From Prevotella sp. (GTDB taxonomy: Bacteria > Bacteroidota > Bacteroidia > Bacteroidales > Bacteroidaceae), in assembly GCA_017478085.1 (NCBI GenBank), contig JAFVEE010000088.1, positions 1 to 41,454 of the forward strand: a stretch of 41,454 bases of DNA. The letters run 5' to 3'. A program made the position numbers and the translations under genes. The notes below the pieces were generated by a model. The model saw only the letters and a program-made list of their open reading frames with translations. It was not told the origin of the DNA and did no database searches. Position 1 is the first letter of the stretch; every line of letters starts with the position of its first letter. Positions 7,526-15,482 of the stretch are shown here, one piece after another.

Positions 7526-8245
7526 GCGAAGCGTCTGAAGAAGGGTGGCCGACATGGCCTCGTTGTCCTTCTTCGTGTAGCGTATGTCGGTGAAGATCTG
7601 GGCGAGCGTCTCTTTGTGGTTGATCTCCACAAAGTGGCGGTTCTCGTCAAGCTGTTCCTTCGGGGTGTAGTAGGTGTCGATGTCCTGCGGAGTGTAGTCC
7701 TTGTAGGTCTCTTCGTGGACGAAGCTCTGCAAGGGCAGGCGGTCGCTCAGGGCGGGCTCCTCGGCGGGCCAGCCCACGGTGAGCGTGGCCACGGGCATGA
7801 CCAGTTGCGGCAGCTGCAGCGTGTCGATGATCATCTGGGGCATATAGACGGTGGTGCCCAGGTAGCAGTAGCCCAGCCCCTCCTCGTCCATCAGGTTGCA
7901 GAGCGTCTGCGTGTAGAGCAGGGCATCGATGGCGGCGTTCTGGAACGACAGGAAGTTGCCGTAGCCCGGCTGGGCCTTGCGGCAGCGGGCCCACTGGCTG
8001 GTGCGGTTGAAGTCGGCGCAGATGGTGAGCACCACCGGGGCCTGGGTGACCATAGGCTGGTTGAAGTGGGCGGGTGCCAGCCGCTCCTTCATGGCCTGTG
8101 AGCGGGTCACCACGACGCTGTACAGTTGCAGGTTGCCCATAGTCTGCGTGCGGGCAGCCTCGTTCATCAGTCGGTTCAGCAGCTGGGCCGATACCTCTTT
8201 GTCGGCATACTTGCGTATGGTGCGACGGTTGAGCAGGTTCTTCAT
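7505..8245 (-). CDS. Nitroreductase-family FMN oxidoreductase
   Basis: A 246-residue flavoprotein related to NfsA/Frp-type NAD(P)H-dependent nitroreductases. The N-terminal RRTIRKY (residues 7-13) is the characteristic FMN-phosphate-binding arginine cluster, followed by ARTQTMGNLQLYSVVV. DALLYTQTLCNLMDEEGLGYCYLG lies over the flavin, and TLTVGWPAE is the usual late motif; length fits the family. The natural substrate is unknown. The start codon overlaps the stop of the M6 protease gene (ATGA at 8242-8245), so the two are translationally coupled. The last codons (NQGFI) are read from the fifth unit of the palindrome array at 7422-7525, so the C terminus may have been altered when the array spread. 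No promoter of its own is evident. Confidence 0.9.
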   Translation of the reverse strand: MKNLLNRRTIRKYADKEVSAQLLNRLMNEAARTQTMGNLQLYSVVVTRSQAMKERLAPAHFNQPMVTQAPVVLTICADFNRTSQWARCRKAQPGYGNFLSFQNAAIDALLYTQTLCNLMDEEGLGYCYLGTTVYMPQMIIDTLQLPQLVMPVATLTVGWPAEEPALSDRLPLQSFVHEETYKDYTPQDIDTYYTPKEQLDENRHFVEINHKETLAQIFTDIRYTKKDNEAMSATLLQTLRNQGFID

Positions 8246-10374
8246 TTGATGATGATTTTCTTTCCGTTCTTGATATAGATGCCTTTCTTCAGTGGCTCGC
8301 GGCCCATCAGCCGGCCCTGCAGGTCGAATACCTGCCCCGCGTGTTGCGGTTCAGCCGCGACATACCGTACTGCGGAGGGCACGACACCGGGGCGGGTGAC
8401 CGTGACCTCGTCGAGGAACAGCCGCTTCTGGGGGAGGAAGGTAATCTGGACAGGGCCGTAGGCCTGGATGTTGGCGGTGAACGTGCCCCACTCCTCGCTG
8501 GGCAGCTCGATCATGGCAGGGCTGATGGTGCCGTCGCTCACAGAGAGGTCGAGCGTGCTGCCGTCAGTGCCCCACTGGGCAGCCTTGAAGCTGAGCACGG
8601 CCTCGCCGTTGATGTTGATCTCGGGCGTGACGGCCATGCCCGGTATCTTGCTGGTGCCGAAGCGGGCACACTGGTTGGCGCCATACGACCGTTCGGCCGT
8701 CCAGCCCTCGTTGTCGGTCTTCAGCACGGAGTTGGCCACCTGTCCGCTCCACAGCTCGTCGTTGCCGCCGGTGCCCATGCACTGGTCGAACGACTCGTAG
8801 AACAGAATGTCCTCCTGCGTCTGCGTGGTGTCGGGGGCGGCCTCGGGGGCGGGCGCGCGGTAGCTGAAGCTCATGATGCCGTTGCTGTTCTGCCTGATGT
8901 TGAGAATGGAGCCCAGCATGGCCTTCGAGCCCCGGCTGTTGGCATTGAAGAGCGTGGCCGCCGGGCGCGAGGTGGCGGTGAGGCTGTCGAGCTGCTGATA
9001 GGGGTAGAGGTCGGTGCTGGCAGAATAGGAAGACTCGGTGTTGTCGGCATGGAAGAGCGTCATGCGCTGGTGGTCATTGCTGCACGACATCTCGTAGAGC
9101 ATGGCCTGATAGTTGGAAATGATGGTGTTGGGAATGTTGTTCTCCCAGATTTCCTTGTCGAAGTCCACGTGCGTGATCATCAGTCCCTTAGCGGGGTAGC
9201 TGGTGTCCCATCCCGACTTCTGGCGGTTCTCTATCATATAGTACTCGTCGGGGTGGGCATCGTTGTAGATGATGTAGGTGTCGCCATTGTCGCTCATGGG
9301 GCGCAGGTAGTCTACCTCGACGTCCTTGTCGCCCAGCACGATGGGCTCCTGCCATCCGCACATCATCTTCTCGTGGGCCGTATAGCCGCAGGGAATGAAG
9401 CCGTTGCCGTTGTAGCTGCCGGCGCACATAAGGTCGAAACTGCCCATGCCGAAGTGGTTGCCTATGATGTCGTAGAAGTCGGGGAAGCCCAGGCAGTGGG
9501 AGAACTCGTGGCAGAAGACGCCAATGCCCTCGATCCTGCTGTAGGAGTCGATCTCGTTGCTGCAGGCGTAGGTGTTGATCTTCACATTGTCGAGCGTAAG
9601 CTCTCTGCCGGCCTCGTCGAGCGTCCACATGTGCGGCCAGATGGTGTTGGCGGAGCCGCCGTCGGCCTCGCCCTTGCCGGCATAGAGCACGAACACCTGG
9701 TCGGCCTCGCCGTCTTCGTCCCAGTCGTAGGTGCTGAAGTCCACGCTGTCGTTGGCCAGGTTGCAGGCCTCTATAATCATGTCGTCGGCGTGCATGTCGT
9801 CGCCATTGCTGTTGTTGGAGCCATAGTAGCTCTGGGTTCTGCTGAGCTTGTAGGGGCCCACCACGTCGAACTCCAGTTCGAACAGCCCGCCGCTCTGCGC
9901 CTTGAAGTAGTCGGCCACCGACCCCCTGAAGTTGCCCTCGCGCAGGTTCTCCTCGTTCATCACGCGCTGGTACAGCTCGGGCGTGTTGCTGGACTTGAAG
10001 GCCAGGTTCGAGAACTCCACCAGAATGACCAGGCCCTTCTTCCGGCCCATATAGTGGGTGCGCTGGCCTATATCCACCTTGCGGCGGGCCATCATGCGTG
10101 CCGCAGCCGGGTTGTTGCCCCGCTTGTTGCTTAGGGAGCGGGCGCGCAGTTGCTGCTCGTCGATGCGGACGAACGTGCTGTCGTCCTGCTCTACGTAGCA
10201 GCTGCCGTCGTCGGCCATCCAGAAATGCACGTGTTCGTCGCCCCGCAGCTGGGCCTGCACCTCGCTGCCATCGGCCAGTAGCAGGGTGCGCCAGAGGCCG
10301 GGCTTGGCAGGAACTGCCATTGCCGTAAGGGTTACAATGGAAAGAAATATGAGTAAAAAGAGCTTTTTCATCAT
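8242..10374 (-). CDS. Secreted M6-family metalloprotease with type IX-like C-terminal signal
   Basis: A 710-residue extracellular zinc protease of the immune-inhibitor-A-like M6 family. A signal peptide covers residues 1-20. A propeptide-like region precedes the catalytic domain, which begins near residue 110 (KKGLVILVEFSN). The zinc site HEFSHCLGFPDFYD (His289, Glu290, His293) is followed by GMGSFDLMCAGSYNG, the Met-turn region. Residues about 540-650 look like a beta-rich accessory domain (FYESFDQCMG onward). The last 40 residues, with VFDLQGRLMG and KGIYIKNGKKIIIK, resemble the sorting domains of type IX-secreted proteins, implying export to the cell surface or medium. The gene overlaps the nitroreductase start. 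A -7 promoter element lies just upstream, divergent from the next gene. An alternative start is the second methionine. Confidence 0.92.
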   Translation of the reverse strand: MMKKLFLLIFLSIVTLTAMAVPAKPGLWRTLLLADGSEVQAQLRGDEHVHFWMADDGSCYVEQDDSTFVRIDEQQLRARSLSNKRGNNPAAARMMARRKVDIGQRTHYMGRKKGLVILVEFSNLAFKSSNTPELYQRVMNEENLREGNFRGSVADYFKAQSGGLFELEFDVVGPYKLSRTQSYYGSNNSNGDDMHADDMIIEACNLANDSVDFSTYDWDEDGEADQVFVLYAGKGEADGGSANTIWPHMWTLDEAGRELTLDNVKINTYACSNEIDSYSRIEGIGVFCHEFSHCLGFPDFYDIIGNHFGMGSFDLMCAGSYNGNGFIPCGYTAHEKMMCGWQEPIVLGDKDVEVDYLRPMSDNGDTYIIYNDAHPDEYYMIENRQKSGWDTSYPAKGLMITHVDFDKEIWENNIPNTIISNYQAMLYEMSCSNDHQRMTLFHADNTESSYSASTDLYPYQQLDSLTATSRPAATLFNANSRGSKAMLGSILNIRQNSNGIMSFSYRAPAPEAAPDTTQTQEDILFYESFDQCMGTGGNDELWSGQVANSVLKTDNEGWTAERSYGANQCARFGTSKIPGMAVTPEININGEAVLSFKAAQWGTDGSTLDLSVSDGTISPAMIELPSEEWGTFTANIQAYGPVQITFLPQKRLFLDEVTVTRPGVVPSAVRYVAAEPQHAGQVFDLQGRLMGREPLKKGIYIKNGKKIIIK

Positions 10375-10394
10375 AAAAATACAATTTGAGGGTG

Positions 10395-10402
10395 CAAAGG
10401 TA
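10395..10402 (-). promoter_or_regulatory. -7 promoter element of the M6 protease gene
   Basis: TACCTTTG on the minus strand matches TAnnTTTG and lies 21 bases before the start codon at 10374. No convincing TTTG was found 20 bases further upstream, so only the proximal element is claimed. Confidence 0.5.
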
Positions 10403-10423
10403 CGAATATTTTTTCATAATTCA

Positions 10424-10455
10424 TTTGGAAATTCACATAAATTACGCTAACTTTG
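10424..10455 (+). promoter_or_regulatory. Promoter of the class II RNR-like domain/folB operon
   Basis: TTTG at 10424-10427 and TAACTTTG at 10448-10455 are separated by exactly 20 bases, a full consensus promoter. The start codon at 10484 follows 28 bases later. Confidence 0.75.
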
Positions 10456-10483
10456 CAGCCAAAGAAAAAAGCAGTGTAGAAAA

Positions 10484-11188
10484 ATGGAGTCACAAATTGT
10501 ATATTCTTACGCCGACGTGCTGAAGATGGTGCTGACGGCACTGGGCGGGCGGCAGCAGCTGAAGGACGAACTGCTGAGGCTCGAGGAGCGGGAGAGCAAC
10601 CCCGTGAGCGCCGAGCAGATGGACCGGCTGATGGGGCACATAGCCCAGTTGCTGCCCGAAGGCGAGCTGTCGATGGGCGCCGGGCCGCAGGTGACCGAGG
10701 TGCGCCCGCAGGAGCTGGAGTGCGACGTGGTGCGCTTCCAGAACAACAAGGAGAAGTGGGTGGCCCTGGTGGGTCTGCTCGACGGCCGGCCCTACGAGAT
10801 CTTCACGGGTCTGCAAGACGACGACGAGGGCATCATGATACCCAAGTCGGTGAGCCGTGGCAAGATCGTGAAGCAGGTGAACGCCGACGGCACCAAGCGC
10901 TACGACTTCCAGTTCACCAACACCCGTGGCTACAAGATTACGGTAGAGGGCCTGTCGGAGCGCTTCAACCCCGAATACTGGAACTATGCCAAGCTGATTT
11001 CGGGCGTGCTGCGCTATCGCATGCCCATAGAGCACGTCATCAAACTGGTGTCGTCGCTGCAGTTGCAGAGCGAGAGCATCAACACGTGGAAGAACGGTGT
11101 GGAGCGGGCGCTGAAGAAATACCTGCCTGCCGGGGTGGGCACCGACGATACAACGCTGGAGAATGACCATGACCCTGCAGTCGAGTAG
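10484..11188 (+). CDS. Free-standing protein like the C-terminal region of class II ribonucleotide reductase
   Basis: A 234-residue protein. From about residue 78 it resembles the segment after the catalytic barrel of adenosylcobalamin-dependent (class II) ribonucleotide reductases of Bacteroidota: VVRFQNNKEKWVALVGLLDG, RPYEIFTG, ISGVLRYRMPIEHV and ESINTWKNGVERALKKYLP. The barrel, the catalytic cysteines and any zinc-binding CxxC tail are absent, and residues 1-77 are a helical region I do not recognise. It has its own consensus promoter and a clean start, so it is not simply a truncated remnant. It could assist or regulate a reductase encoded elsewhere (inference). The downstream folB start lies 26 bases inside this gene, indicating a tight operon. 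Family recognition is from memory. Confidence 0.65.
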   Translation: MESQIVYSYADVLKMVLTALGGRQQLKDELLRLEERESNPVSAEQMDRLMGHIAQLLPEGELSMGAGPQVTEVRPQELECDVVRFQNNKEKWVALVGLLDGRPYEIFTGLQDDDEGIMIPKSVSRGKIVKQVNADGTKRYDFQFTNTRGYKITVEGLSERFNPEYWNYAKLISGVLRYRMPIEHVIKLVSSLQLQSESINTWKNGVERALKKYLPAGVGTDDTTLENDHDPAVE

Positions 11189-11552
11189 CATCAGCATCAG
11201 GGCCATGCGCTTCTATGCCCGCCACGGCGTGCTGGAGCAGGAGCGCAGGGTAGGGGGATGGTTCGTGGTGTCCTTGCGCGTACATTATAATATAACGCGC
11301 GCAATGCAGACCGACGAGCTCGACGCCACCATCAGCTATGCCGACCTCTACGACCTGGTGAAGCGCGAGATGGCCGTCCCCTCGCAGCTGTTGGAGCACG
11401 TGGCGGGGCGCATAGGAGAGGCCGTGCTGAGCCGCTATCCGCAAGCCACGGCACTCGACCTCAGCATAGAGAAGGAGAACCCGCCCATGGGGGCCGACTG
11501 TGCGGGTGCTGGTGTGCAGGTACACTTAATAAATGATAAAACGACGGGCTAA
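11163..11552 (+). CDS. folB: Dihydroneopterin aldolase
   Basis: Cleaves dihydroneopterin to 6-hydroxymethyl-dihydropterin and glycolaldehyde in folate synthesis. At 129 residues the length is usual. FYARHGVLEQERRVGGWFVV carries the family signature including the catalytic glutamate; SYADLYDLVKREM and LLEHVAGRIGE are conserved helices; the late lysine in IEKENPPMGA matches the catalytic lysine region. The start overlaps the previous gene by 26 bases; a second ATG two codons later (11169) is as likely. No other folate gene is adjacent. Confidence 0.92.
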   Translation: MTMTLQSSSISIRAMRFYARHGVLEQERRVGGWFVVSLRVHYNITRAMQTDELDATISYADLYDLVKREMAVPSQLLEHVAGRIGEAVLSRYPQATALDLSIEKENPPMGADCAGAGVQVHLINDKTTG

Positions 11553-11578
11553 GTAGCGATTTTCTCGCCAAATATGCT

Positions 11579-11586
11579 TAACTTTG
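11579..11586 (+). promoter_or_regulatory. -7 promoter element of the amidase gene
   Basis: TAACTTTG fits TAnnTTTG and lies 20 bases before the ATG at 11607. It covers bases just after an upstream in-frame ATG at 11574, which argues against that ATG as the start. No TTTG is seen at the expected upstream spacing. Confidence 0.5.
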
Positions 11587-11606
11587 CAAATTATCCCGAA
11601 ATAGGT

Positions 11607-12785
11607 ATGCTGAAAAGAATCTTTGTCGTGTTGAGCCTGGTGTGGTGTGTGGTGGCGATGGCTGCCGCAAAGCAGTATGTGCTTGTCATCGATGCAGGCC
11701 ATGGCGGCAAGGATGCCGGTGCCTGCTATGGCGGGGCGAAGGAGAAAGACATCAACCTGAGCGTGGCGCTGGCTTTCGGCCGGTGCGTAGAGCAGAACTG
11801 CAAGGATGTAAAGGTGATCTACACCCGCACGAAGGACGTGTTTGTGCCCCTGCACGAGCGGGCCGCGATAGCCAATCGCAACAAGGCCGACGTGTTCATC
11901 TCCATTCACACCAACTCTATGCCGGGCAAGCAGCCAAAGGCCGTGTCGGGCATCGAGACCTACACGATGGGTATGCGCCGCAGCGACGAGAAGCTGTCGG
12001 CGGCCCAGCGCGAGAATGAAGTGATCTCTTACGAGAGCGACTACAAGCAGCGCTATGCCGGCTACGATCCCAAGTCGCCGGAGAGTATGCTCATCTTCGA
12101 GGTGATCAACGAGCAGAACATGGCCGCCAGCGTAGAGCTGGCCACGCTGATACAGAAGAAGACGTGCGCACTGACCGGGCGCCGGAATGGCGGCGTGAGG
12201 CAGGACGTGTTTCTGGTGCTGCGCGAAACGTCGATGCCGGCGTGTCTTGTGGAGCTGGGCTACATCACCACGACTTCAGACCGCTCGTTCCTGACGGGCA
12301 AGAGCAATGTCAGCCTGCTGGGGCAGGGGCTCTATCAGGCCTTCGTAGCCTTCAAGAACAAGCAGCAGGGCAAGGCTGTGTCCACGCCCGCCAAGGTGGC
12401 TGCCGCGCCTGCGCAGGAGCCGGCCCCCGAGGTGAAGAAAAAGGAGGAGAAGCCCGACACCCTGCCTAAGGAGTCCAAGCCCGAATCGGCCCGGTCGACC
12501 ACGCCTGTCGGCGACGCCCCTGTCTTCAAGGTGCAGGTGCTCACCGGCGACCGCAAGCTGTCGGCCAACAGCAGTCAGTTCAAGGGGCTGAAGGGGGTGG
12601 ACAGCTACAAGGATGGCAATATGTGGAAGTACACCGTGGGCAACTCGACCAACTACAACGAGATCTACGCCCTGCTGAAGCAGGTGCGGCAGAAGTTCCC
12701 CGGTGCCTTCATCATCGCCTTCAAGGCTGGCGAGCGCATGGACGTGAACGAGGCCATACGCGAGTTTAAGAAGAACAAGAAATAA
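11607..12785 (+). CDS. N-acetylmuramoyl-L-alanine amidase with C-terminal SPOR-like domain
   Basis: Zinc amidase that cleaves the bond between MurNAc and the stem peptide during cell separation. The chosen start gives a 392-residue protein with a signal peptide (residues 1-21, FVVLSLVWCVVAMAAA). Catalytic Amidase_3 domain: IDAGHGGKD (His32), Glu46, FISIHTNS (His101), and the late glutamate in CLVELGY. A Pro/Glu/Lys-rich linker follows, then a domain from about residue 305 (FKVQVLTGDRKL to FIIAFKAG) with the pattern of SPOR peptidoglycan-binding domains, which would target the enzyme to division-site glycan. An in-frame ATG at 11574 was rejected because it adds residues ahead of the signal peptide and abuts the promoter element. 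An MCE gene follows after 15 bases. Confidence 0.93.
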   Translation: MLKRIFVVLSLVWCVVAMAAAKQYVLVIDAGHGGKDAGACYGGAKEKDINLSVALAFGRCVEQNCKDVKVIYTRTKDVFVPLHERAAIANRNKADVFISIHTNSMPGKQPKAVSGIETYTMGMRRSDEKLSAAQRENEVISYESDYKQRYAGYDPKSPESMLIFEVINEQNMAASVELATLIQKKTCALTGRRNGGVRQDVFLVLRETSMPACLVELGYITTTSDRSFLTGKSNVSLLGQGLYQAFVAFKNKQQGKAVSTPAKVAAAPAQEPAPEVKKKEEKPDTLPKESKPESARSTTPVGDAPVFKVQVLTGDRKLSANSSQFKGLKGVDSYKDGNMWKYTVGNSTNYNEIYALLKQVRQKFPGAFIIAFKAGERMDVNEAIREFKKNKK

Positions 12786-12800
12786 AAACGCTGATTGAAT

Positions 12801-13703
12801 ATGAAATTCTTTACCAACGAAGTGAAAATTGCCCTGGTGGCTGTTGTTGGCATCGTGGTGCTGTTTTTCGGCATGAACTACCTGAAAGGGCTGTCGCTGT
12901 TCTCAAGCAACAGTAGCTACCTGGCCAAGTTCAGCGACGTGAGCGGAGTCTCGGTGTCGAGCCCCGTCTATGCCAATGGCATCAAGGTGGGAGTGGTCGA
13001 GGGCATCGACTACGACTATTCCAATCCAGACCATATTGTGGCCGTGCTGGGCATCGACCCGAAGATGAAGCTGCCCAGACAGACGCGGGTGGAAATCACG
13101 AGCGATATGCTGGGCAATGTGAAGCTGGAGCTGCGCTTGGGCCCCGATATGAGCGATGTGATGGCGGTGAACGACACCCTGGAGGGCGGTATGCAGCAGG
13201 GACTGATGAGCAAGGCGGGGGCTATGGTGCCCCAGATTGAGCAGATGCTGCCCAAGCTCGACTCGATCCTGGCCAGCGTGAACGCGCTGCTGGCCGACCC
13301 TGCACTGAGCCACTCGCTGCACAATATCGATGACATCACGGCCAATCTCACCACGACGACCAACGAGCTGCATCGCCTCTCGGCGTCGCTGAACCGGCAG
13401 ATGCCGCAGATGCTGACCAAGGCCGACGGCGTGCTGGCCAACACCGAAAGCCTGACCAAGCAGCTGAGCGAGGTCGATGTGGCCTCGACCATGAGCAAGG
13501 TCGATGCTACGCTGGCCAATGTGCAGCAGATGACCAGCGCGCTTAACTCGAAAGAGGGCACTCTGGGCATGCTCATGCACGATGCCAGCCTCTACAACAA
13601 CCTGAGCAATACGATGTACGATGCCGACCAGCTGCTCATTGACTTCAAGGCTCACCCCAAGCGCTATGTGCACTTCTCGGTATTTGGCAAGAAAGACAAC
13701 TAA
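12801..13703 (+). CDS. mlaD: MlaD/MCE-family lipid transport protein
   Basis: A 300-residue membrane-anchored substrate-binding component of an Mla-type lipid transporter. One N-terminal transmembrane helix (residues about 8-26, IALVAVVGIVVLFFGMNYL) is followed by a single MCE domain (about 37-115: FSDVSGVSVSSPVYANGIKV, VEITSDMLGNVKLELRLG) and then a long helical region (LTTTTNELHRLSASLNRQM) that would form a periplasmic tunnel or coiled coil, as in Bacteroidota relatives. The ATG at 12801 was chosen over a TTG two codons upstream. No mlaE or mlaF partner gene is present, so the ATPase and permease must lie elsewhere. It follows the amidase gene by 15 bases, suggesting an operon for envelope maintenance. 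Confidence 0.88.
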   Translation: MKFFTNEVKIALVAVVGIVVLFFGMNYLKGLSLFSSNSSYLAKFSDVSGVSVSSPVYANGIKVGVVEGIDYDYSNPDHIVAVLGIDPKMKLPRQTRVEITSDMLGNVKLELRLGPDMSDVMAVNDTLEGGMQQGLMSKAGAMVPQIEQMLPKLDSILASVNALLADPALSHSLHNIDDITANLTTTTNELHRLSASLNRQMPQMLTKADGVLANTESLTKQLSEVDVASTMSKVDATLANVQQMTSALNSKEGTLGMLMHDASLYNNLSNTMYDADQLLIDFKAHPKRYVHFSVFGKKDN

Positions 13704-13727
13704 TTTTAATTTTGTCTAAATAATAAT

Positions 13728-13765
13728 CAGCCAGTTGCGTTCTTTTTCTAATGCGTAACTGGCTG
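13728..13765 (+). terminator. Hairpin downstream of the MlaD gene
   Basis: A 13-bp stem (13728-13740 with 13753-13765; CAGCCAGTT arm) with two G-U wobbles and a T-rich loop. It lies 24 bases after the stop codon. No U-run follows, so intrinsic termination is plausible but not certain. Confidence 0.5.
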
Positions 13766-13884
13766 AATTACAATAAAATCGGAATTTGCAATAGGAAACG
13801 CTCAATAAAAATCGTGAAACAATCTAAATGCCCATAAATTAGATGGTTACGAGGTTTGTAAACACGGTGTTCAAAATAGCATGA

Positions 13885-13916
13885 TTTGCGAATCTCGAAA
13901 AAAATGCCGAACTTTG
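13885..13916 (+). promoter_or_regulatory. Candidate dnaA promoter
   Basis: TTTG at 13885-13888 and GAACTTTG at 13909-13916 are 20 bases apart; the proximal element departs from TAnnTTTG at its first base. The dnaA start is 70 bases downstream. No cluster of DnaA boxes is visible in the AT-rich 13766-13986 region. Confidence 0.5.
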
Positions 13917-13986
13917 CACTCGATATTAGAACGCTTTTAACCGAAAAGCCAATACAATAAAGTATTACAATAACTGTTAACGCCAA

Positions 13987-15393
13987 ATGCAACAAGGTCA
14001 TAAGGCGCTTTGGGACAACTGCCTGCATCTCATCCGGCAGAACATCTCTGAGCAGACATTCAAAACGTGGTTCGAGCCCATTGTCTTCGAGAGCTTCGAC
14101 GAAGCCCAGAAGATGGTGCTGGTGCAGGTGCCCAGCCAGTACTTTTATGAGTACCTGGAGCAGAACTTCGTGCACCTGATGGGCTGGGCGCTGACCGTTA
14201 GCTTCAAGGCAAACGTTATCCTGAAGTACCGGCTGCTCACCGATAAGGAGAACCGCAAGGTGCAGGAGTGGGAAGGCGACCGTCCGGCCGACATAGACGG
14301 GCCGCAGCCCAATGGGCGCGTCAACAAGTCGCCCACCGTGCTCGATGGGGTGGGGCGCGACCTGAACTCGCAGCTGGATCCCCGCAAGACGTTCGACAAC
14401 TTTATTGAGGGCGATTCGAACAAGCTGCCTCGCACCATCGGGCTCTCCGTTGCCGAGCATCCGGGCAAGAGCACCTTCAATCCCTTCTTTATCTTTGGCC
14501 CTTCGGGCTGTGGCAAGACCCATCTCATCAATGCCATTGGCGTTGAGGCCAAGCGCCTCTATCCGCAGAAGCGAGTCATCTATGTGTCGGCCCGGCTGTT
14601 CCAGGTGCAGTTTACCGATGCTGTCCGGCAGAACACGGTCAATGACTTCATCAACTTCTACCAGAGCATTGACATGCTGATCGTCGACGATATTCAGGAA
14701 TGGGTCTCGTCGCCCAAGACGCTCGATACGTTCTTCCATGTGTTCGACCATCTGTTCCGTCTGGGCAAGCAGATCGTGCTGGCCAGCGACCGCCCGCCCG
14801 TTGACCTGGCAGGCGTGAAGGACAGGCTGCTCACGCGCTTCTCGTGTGGCCTGATTGCCGAGTTGGAGAAGCCCAACGTGCAGCTTTGCATCGACATTCT
14901 GAACTCCAAGTGCCGTCGCGACGGTCTGAAGATTCCTGCCGATGTCATTCAGTTTATTGCCCACACGGCCAATGGCTCGGTGCGCGATCTGGAGGGTGTG
15001 CTCACCTCGCTGATGGCCTATAGCATTGTTTACAACTCTAATATAGATATGCGCCTGGCCGAGCGCGTCATCAAGCGGGCTGTGAAGGTCGACAACCATC
15101 CCCTTACCGTCGATGATATTCTGGAGAAGGTGTGCGAGCATTACAACGTCACCCAGCAGAGCGTGTTCAGCAAGAGCCGTAAGCGCGACCTGGTACAGGT
15201 GCGCCAGGTGTCGATGTATCTGGCACAGAAATACACCAAGATGCCTGCTTCGCGCATAGGACAGCTCATTGGCGGGCGCGACCATTCCACCGTGCTGCAT
15301 AGCTGTGCTACCATCGAGAAGCGCATGAAGGTCGATAAGCTTTTCCTTGAGGAGCTGCGAAGCATAGAGAACTCGTTCAAATTGAAAGACTAA
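13987..15393 (+). CDS. dnaA: Chromosomal replication initiator protein DnaA
   Basis: ATP-dependent initiator that binds and melts oriC. All four domains are present in 468 residues: domain I (LWDNCLHLIRQNISEQTFKT), a short linker, the AAA+ domain with Walker A GPSGCGKTH (171-179) and Walker B MLIVDDIQ (230-237), sensor II region GSVRDLEGVL, and domain IV with the DNA-binding signature GGRDHSTVLHSCATIE (about 429-444). Length is typical. The usual partner dnaN is not adjacent, and the flanking genes (an MCE protein and a kinase) are not replication genes. A candidate promoter lies upstream in an AT-rich gap. Confidence 0.98.
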   Translation: MQQGHKALWDNCLHLIRQNISEQTFKTWFEPIVFESFDEAQKMVLVQVPSQYFYEYLEQNFVHLMGWALTVSFKANVILKYRLLTDKENRKVQEWEGDRPADIDGPQPNGRVNKSPTVLDGVGRDLNSQLDPRKTFDNFIEGDSNKLPRTIGLSVAEHPGKSTFNPFFIFGPSGCGKTHLINAIGVEAKRLYPQKRVIYVSARLFQVQFTDAVRQNTVNDFINFYQSIDMLIVDDIQEWVSSPKTLDTFFHVFDHLFRLGKQIVLASDRPPVDLAGVKDRLLTRFSCGLIAELEKPNVQLCIDILNSKCRRDGLKIPADVIQFIAHTANGSVRDLEGVLTSLMAYSIVYNSNIDMRLAERVIKRAVKVDNHPLTVDDILEKVCEHYNVTQQSVFSKSRKRDLVQVRQVSMYLAQKYTKMPASRIGQLIGGRDHSTVLHSCATIEKRMKVDKLFLEELRSIENSFKLKD

Positions 15394-15417
15394 TCGTTCA
15401 TTTTGTCTTTTTTAACG

Positions 15418-15429
15418 GGAAACGTTTCC
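15418..15429. promoter_or_regulatory. 12-bp perfect palindrome over the kinase promoter
   Basis: GGAAACGTTTCC is a perfect palindrome overlapping the upstream promoter element of the histidine kinase gene. It could be an operator; no regulator is assigned. Confidence 0.35.
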
Positions 15430-15456
15430 TTAACCCCATAAAGATTTGTAACTTTG
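15425..15456 (+). promoter_or_regulatory. Promoter of the TPR histidine kinase gene
   Basis: TTTC at 15425-15428 and TAACTTTG at 15449-15456 are 20 bases apart. The start codon at 15483 is 26 bases downstream. Confidence 0.65.
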
Positions 15457-15482
15457 CAGTTGATAAAGTCAACTGCCACTCA

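Noticed and set aside
9188-10417. A 409-codon open frame overlapping the M6 protease on the same strand
   Set aside because: It is out of frame with an unmistakable M6 protease and consists of Arg/Gln/Gly-rich low-complexity sequence.
13704-13986. Replication origin upstream of dnaA
   Set aside because: The region is AT-rich, but I found no cluster of DnaA boxes and dnaN is not adjacent. A GC-skew plot of the genome would be decisive.
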